DNA of 18,513 bases, taken from Desulfobacteraceae bacterium (GTDB lineage Bacteria > Desulfobacterota > Desulfobacteria > Desulfobacterales > Desulfobacteraceae). The notes below the pieces were generated by a model. The model worked only from the letters and a program-made list of their open reading frames with translations, was not told the DNA's origin and searched no databases. A program made the translations under genes and the position numbers. Numbering within the stretch: position 1 is the stretch's first letter; each line of letters begins with the position of its first letter. Shown here piece after piece: positions 15,957 through 18,513 of this stretch. The stretch is taken from assembly GCA_024225895.1 (NCBI GenBank), contig JAAEMC010000264.1, positions 1-18,513 on the forward strand, given 5' to 3'.

Positions 15957-16727
15957 ATGAGTGTACAGTCCATTGACAGGGCTTTTGATATTTTGGAATT
16001 GCTTTCAGTAGAACCCCGCGGCATGACCATGACCGATATCGGTCTGAAACTGGACCTGCATAAAAGCACGGTCCACAGGCTTTTATCATCCATGCGCGAA
16101 CGTGGTTATATTGAAAAATCTGCCGAAACAGGTAATTATCGCCTGGGCCTGGGATTTGTTGAGCTTGCCAGCCTTTATCTTAACAGCCTTGAGCTAAAAA
16201 CCGAAGCCCAGCCCTTTTTGCACCGGCTGACGCAAAAGACCGGACAAACCTCTTTTCTGGCTATTAGAGACGGCCGTGAAGTAGTCTATATTGATAAGGT
16301 GGAAACCTATGACAGTCTGCGCCGGTATAAGATCATCGGCCGAAGAAGGCCTTTGCATGCCACCTCCCTTGGTAAAGCTTTGCTTTCCGGCCTGAATGAC
16401 GAAGAGATTGACCAATTGTATGCAGACAGAACCTTTGAGCAATTAACCCCAAAAACCATTTTATCTTTTAATGATCTAATGAAGCAGATCAAGGAAATCC
16501 GCCAACAGGGATGGTCCATTGATGATGAAGAAAACGAGATGGGAACAAAATGCGTGGGTGCCCCTATTTTTGATTACCGGGACCGGGTGATTGCTTCCTT
16601 GAGTCTTGCATGGGATATGGCTGCCAGCCCCAAGCTCACATGGACCGACAACAGCGATTATGTTTATCAATGTGCCAGGGATATCTCCATTAAAATGGGC
16701 TATATGCCCAACCGGAATCGCCATTAA
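15957..16727 (+). CDS. IclR-family transcriptional regulator (KdgR-like by context)
   Basis: 256 residues from the ATG that follows GGAGG; a TTG eight codons upstream is possible but has no ribosome site. The N-terminal winged helix (about 1-65) has SIDRAFDILELL and the recognition region LDLHKSTVHRLLSSMRERGY. The C-terminal IclR effector domain begins at about 75 and contains LHATSLGKALLSG and the conserved ENEMGTKCVGAPIFD segment with its Cys. IclR proteins bind small acids or sugars and act mostly as dimers or tetramers on palindromic sites. KdgR of enterobacteria, which senses KDG, belongs to this family, so a KDG-type inducer is a reasonable guess. It lies inside the operon between kduD and eda, 104 bases after kduD, which suggests autoregulation. 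Confidence 0.93.
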   Translation: MSVQSIDRAFDILELLSVEPRGMTMTDIGLKLDLHKSTVHRLLSSMRERGYIEKSAETGNYRLGLGFVELASLYLNSLELKTEAQPFLHRLTQKTGQTSFLAIRDGREVVYIDKVETYDSLRRYKIIGRRRPLHATSLGKALLSGLNDEEIDQLYADRTFEQLTPKTILSFNDLMKQIKEIRQQGWSIDDEENEMGTKCVGAPIFDYRDRVIASLSLAWDMAASPKLTWTDNSDYVYQCARDISIKMGYMPNRNRH

Positions 16728-16741
16728 AAAGAAGACAAATC

Positions 16742-17365
16742 ATGAACCAAATCATTAAAAGACTATCTGAATACAAACTTTTACCGGTTGTTACGGTAAA
16801 AGACCCCCAAACAGCCGTAAAACTTTCCCATGTCCTGGTAGAACAAGGGCTGCCTGCCATTGAAATTACCTTTCGCACAGATGCTGCCCCGGAATCCATT
16901 CGCCTTGTCCGCAAAGCTTTTCCTGGTATCACCATTGGCGCTGGAACCGTCCTTGATATTGATCAGGTTAAGATTGCCCAAAACGCTGGTGCCAATTTTG
17001 TAGTCGCCCCGGGATTCAATCCTTTGGTAATTGATTTTTGCCTTGAAAACCAGATCACCATGATCCCTGGTGTTGACTCGCCTACTCTTATTGAAGCCGC
17101 TCTTTCCAAAGGTCTTGAACTGGTGAAATTTTACCCGGCCCAGGCATCCGGCGGCATTGATTATCTTAAGGCCATAGCAGGCCCCTACGAAAATATTGGC
17201 TTCATGCCCACAGGCGGCATCAACCCGGATAATTTAAAGGATTATCTGGACTATGAAAAAGTTATGGTTTGCGGCGCAAGCTGGCTTGCCCCTTCGTCAG
17301 TGCTTGAAGCAAACGATTTTAACACAATTGAAAAACGGATCGCTCTTGCACTCTCTTTGAGATAA
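16742..17365 (+). CDS. eda: KDPG aldolase (2-dehydro-3-deoxyphosphogluconate aldolase)
   Basis: 207 residues, a typical class I aldolase TIM barrel. The Schiff-base lysine is Lys129 in LVKFYPA. Glu41 and Arg45 lie in AIEITFRT. These match E. coli Glu45, Arg49 and Lys133 with a constant shift of four. GAGTVL, VAPGF and MPTGGI are further family motifs. It splits KDPG into pyruvate and glyceraldehyde 3-phosphate, the last step of the pathway encoded by the cluster. It starts 14 bases after the regulator with a modest AAGAAG upstream. It may also act on KHG-type substrates. It is the last gene of the operon. Confidence 0.95.
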   Translation: MNQIIKRLSEYKLLPVVTVKDPQTAVKLSHVLVEQGLPAIEITFRTDAAPESIRLVRKAFPGITIGAGTVLDIDQVKIAQNAGANFVVAPGFNPLVIDFCLENQITMIPGVDSPTLIEAALSKGLELVKFYPAQASGGIDYLKAIAGPYENIGFMPTGGINPDNLKDYLDYEKVMVCGASWLAPSSVLEANDFNTIEKRIALALSLR

Positions 17366-17384
17366 AGATATCTGTTTTTATCTC
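17359..17384 (+). terminator. Weak hairpin at the eda stop codon
   Basis: GAGATAAA (17359-17366) and TTTATCTC (17377-17384) are exact reverse complements with a 10-base loop; the eda stop lies in the left arm. The stem is A/T-rich and no T-run follows, so it is at best a weak or factor-assisted terminator. Confidence 0.3.
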
Positions 17385-17528
17385 TTCTACTGGTTTGAAA
17401 CACCCGGGCTCTGAAAACCATATCGGCATAATATTTTATCATTTTGGGTGTCAGCTGCAACCTGATATTCGAATTTAACGAATTCAATTATTAAAAACCC
17501 AAATCCACCATCAACAGGAAAAACCTAT

Positions 17529-17557
17529 TTGACACGGCCAAGAGTGCTTTATATAAG
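17529..17557 (+). promoter_or_regulatory. Sigma70-type promoter upstream of the retropepsin-like gene
   Basis: A perfect TTGACA (17529-17534) and TATAAG (17552-17557) are separated by the ideal 17 bases. Transcription would start near 17564, giving a leader of about 140 bases before the next gene. The rest of the gap between the eda hairpin and this promoter (17385-17528) is A/T-rich and shows nothing I can name. Confidence 0.65.
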
Positions 17558-17563
17558 GGTATG

Positions 17564-17703
17564 AATGCCTTTCACCTTTGATTTGCGGGTGTAAGGAAAG
17601 GAGCGGAGCTATACTGTGGTTTCACCCAAAAATTGGATATCGATTGATAGTGACCTTTGAATAATGTTCGATTTTGCTTTAAAACCGGAACCCAAAATAA
17701 ATT
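17564..17703 (+). promoter_or_regulatory. Structured 5' leader with interleaved complementary segments
   Basis: CCTTTC (17568-17573) can pair with GAAAGG (17596-17601), and GGGTG (17587-17591) can pair with CACCC (17623-17627). The two pairings interleave, so they form either a pseudoknot or two alternative hairpins. The first arm sits right after the predicted transcription start. I cannot match it to a known riboswitch class. Confidence 0.35.
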
Positions 17704-18513
17704 ATGAACGCTAACAATAAGAATTCAAACATCTGTCCTAAATGTGCTACAGAAAATGATCCAGTAGAAGATGCCTGGTTAAATATGATCAATGACAATG
17801 AACCAATTTATTGTTCTAATTGTAATGAACCCCTTCATAATTTTCGAAATTCTGATGCTGATCAATCTACCGGGAGTGTCTTTTTTATTCGTTTCGTATT
17901 AATAGCTGCAGGTTTAAGCGGACTTTTAATTTTCCTTAATTCAAATTTTGATGTTCTGAGACTGGACAAAGACTTTGGACATATTGCTTATATTATTGCC
18001 CTTTTATTATTCATTAGTTCAGCTTTGGCTTATGGAAAATTTTCTCAGAATATTAAACACCTTTCTATCTGGGCTGGTATTTTACTTATATTGGTTATTG
18101 GATATAGCTATCGATATGAATTGACTGCAATCAAAAACAAAGTACTCGCAGAACTGGTTCCTGCCAAAGGATTTCAAAACTCGCTTGAATCGATTAGTTT
18201 CCCTGTATCATCAGACGGTCATTTTTATATTCGTGCTTCTGTAAATAAAATTCCAATAACTTTTTTAGTAGATACTGGTGCCAGCGATATTATGTTGTCC
18301 CCAAGTGATGCAAAGAAGCTTGGCTACAATATTAACGAACTAAATTTTAACCGATTTTATGAAACAGCAAATGGAATGGTTAGAGGAAGTTCAATCCAGC
18401 TTTCACAATTCGAGATAGGACATATTTATTTATCGAAAACAGGTGCATCTGTGAACGAGGCTGAAATGAGCAATTCGCTTTTAGGTATGACCTTTTTTAA
18501 AAAAATGAAAATA
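17704..18513 (+). CDS. Membrane-anchored retropepsin-like aspartic protease with N-terminal zinc ribbon (3' truncated by window)
   Basis: 270 codons are visible from the ATG and the frame is still open at the right edge. The N-terminus has two Cys pairs, CPKC (11, 14) and CSNC (37, 40), a likely zinc ribbon. Three membrane helices follow at about 59-78, 94-110 and 121-136. Then comes YSYRYELTAIKNKVLAELVP and a retropepsin domain with the catalytic motif FLVDTGASDIML (Asp190), TANG about 33 residues later and NSLLGMTFF near the visible end. This matches the clan AA family of single-domain aspartic proteases (TIGR02281-like), which work as dimers. The protease part should face the periplasm, as judged from the helix layout. 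The ribosome site is weak. Codons are visibly richer in A and T than in the uronate operon. The target is unknown. Confidence 0.85.
   Translation, partial: MNANNKNSNICPKCATENDPVEDAWLNMINDNEPIYCSNCNEPLHNFRNSDADQSTGSVFFIRFVLIAAGLSGLLIFLNSNFDVLRLDKDFGHIAYIIALLLFISSALAYGKFSQNIKHLSIWAGILLILVIGYSYRYELTAIKNKVLAELVPAKGFQNSLESISFPVSSDGHFYIRASVNKIPITFLVDTGASDIMLSPSDAKKLGYNINELNFNRFYETANGMVRGSSIQLSQFEIGHIYLSKTGASVNEAEMSNSLLGMTFFKKMKI

Noticed and set aside
17561..17581. Six-codon leader peptide (ATG at 17561)
   Set aside because: The predicted transcription start lies at or after the ATG, there is no ribosome site, and no amino-acid run suggests attenuation.
1..18513. CRISPR array, insertion sequence, tRNA, rRNA or attachment site
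   Set aside because: I saw no regularly spaced repeats, no transposase or integrase gene and no tRNA-like or rRNA sequence on either strand.

Overview
The window looks like part of the chromosome of an anaerobic, probably marine, sulfate-reducing deltaproteobacterium (Desulfobacterota, Desulfobacteraceae-like). This is inferred from moderate base composition, the PPDK-like/GAPDH-like gene pair, the DUF4124 envelope proteins and the heavy use of TRAP transporters. No rRNA, tRNA or other taxonomic marker is present, so the placement is tentative.

Left block (1-5007, + strand): the 3' part of a large protein with a PPDK-type nucleotide-binding domain and a phosphohistidine domain but no PEP/pyruvate barrel, then a long GAPDH-like dehydrogenase 12 bases downstream, then a secreted DUF3108-type protein. 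Middle block (5137-7069, - strand, convergent with the first): a lipoprotein, a DUF4124 protein with a glutaredoxin-like domain that lost both cysteines, and a paralogue that keeps the CxxC.

Main block (7445-17365, + strand): a compact eleven-gene uronate cluster behind a good sigma70-type promoter and a leader with two inverted repeats. Order: TRAP transporter 1 (dctP-dctM-dctQ), kdgK, TRAP transporter 2 (dctP-dctQ-dctM), kduI, kduD, an IclR-family regulator and eda. KduI and KduD would turn 5-keto-4-deoxyuronate, the ring-opened product of unsaturated uronate, into 2-keto-3-deoxygluconate (KDG). KdgK phosphorylates KDG and Eda splits KDPG into pyruvate and glyceraldehyde 3-phosphate. No polysaccharide lyase, unsaturated glucuronyl hydrolase or uronate isomerase of the UxaC type is present. 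The cell therefore looks like a scavenger of acidic sugars released by others, importing them through two separate TRAP systems.

Right edge (17366-18513): a 338-base gap with a second strong-looking promoter and a leader whose complementary segments interleave like a pseudoknot. It is followed by the 5' part of an AT-rich gene for a membrane-anchored retropepsin-like protease with an N-terminal zinc ribbon, cut by the window end.
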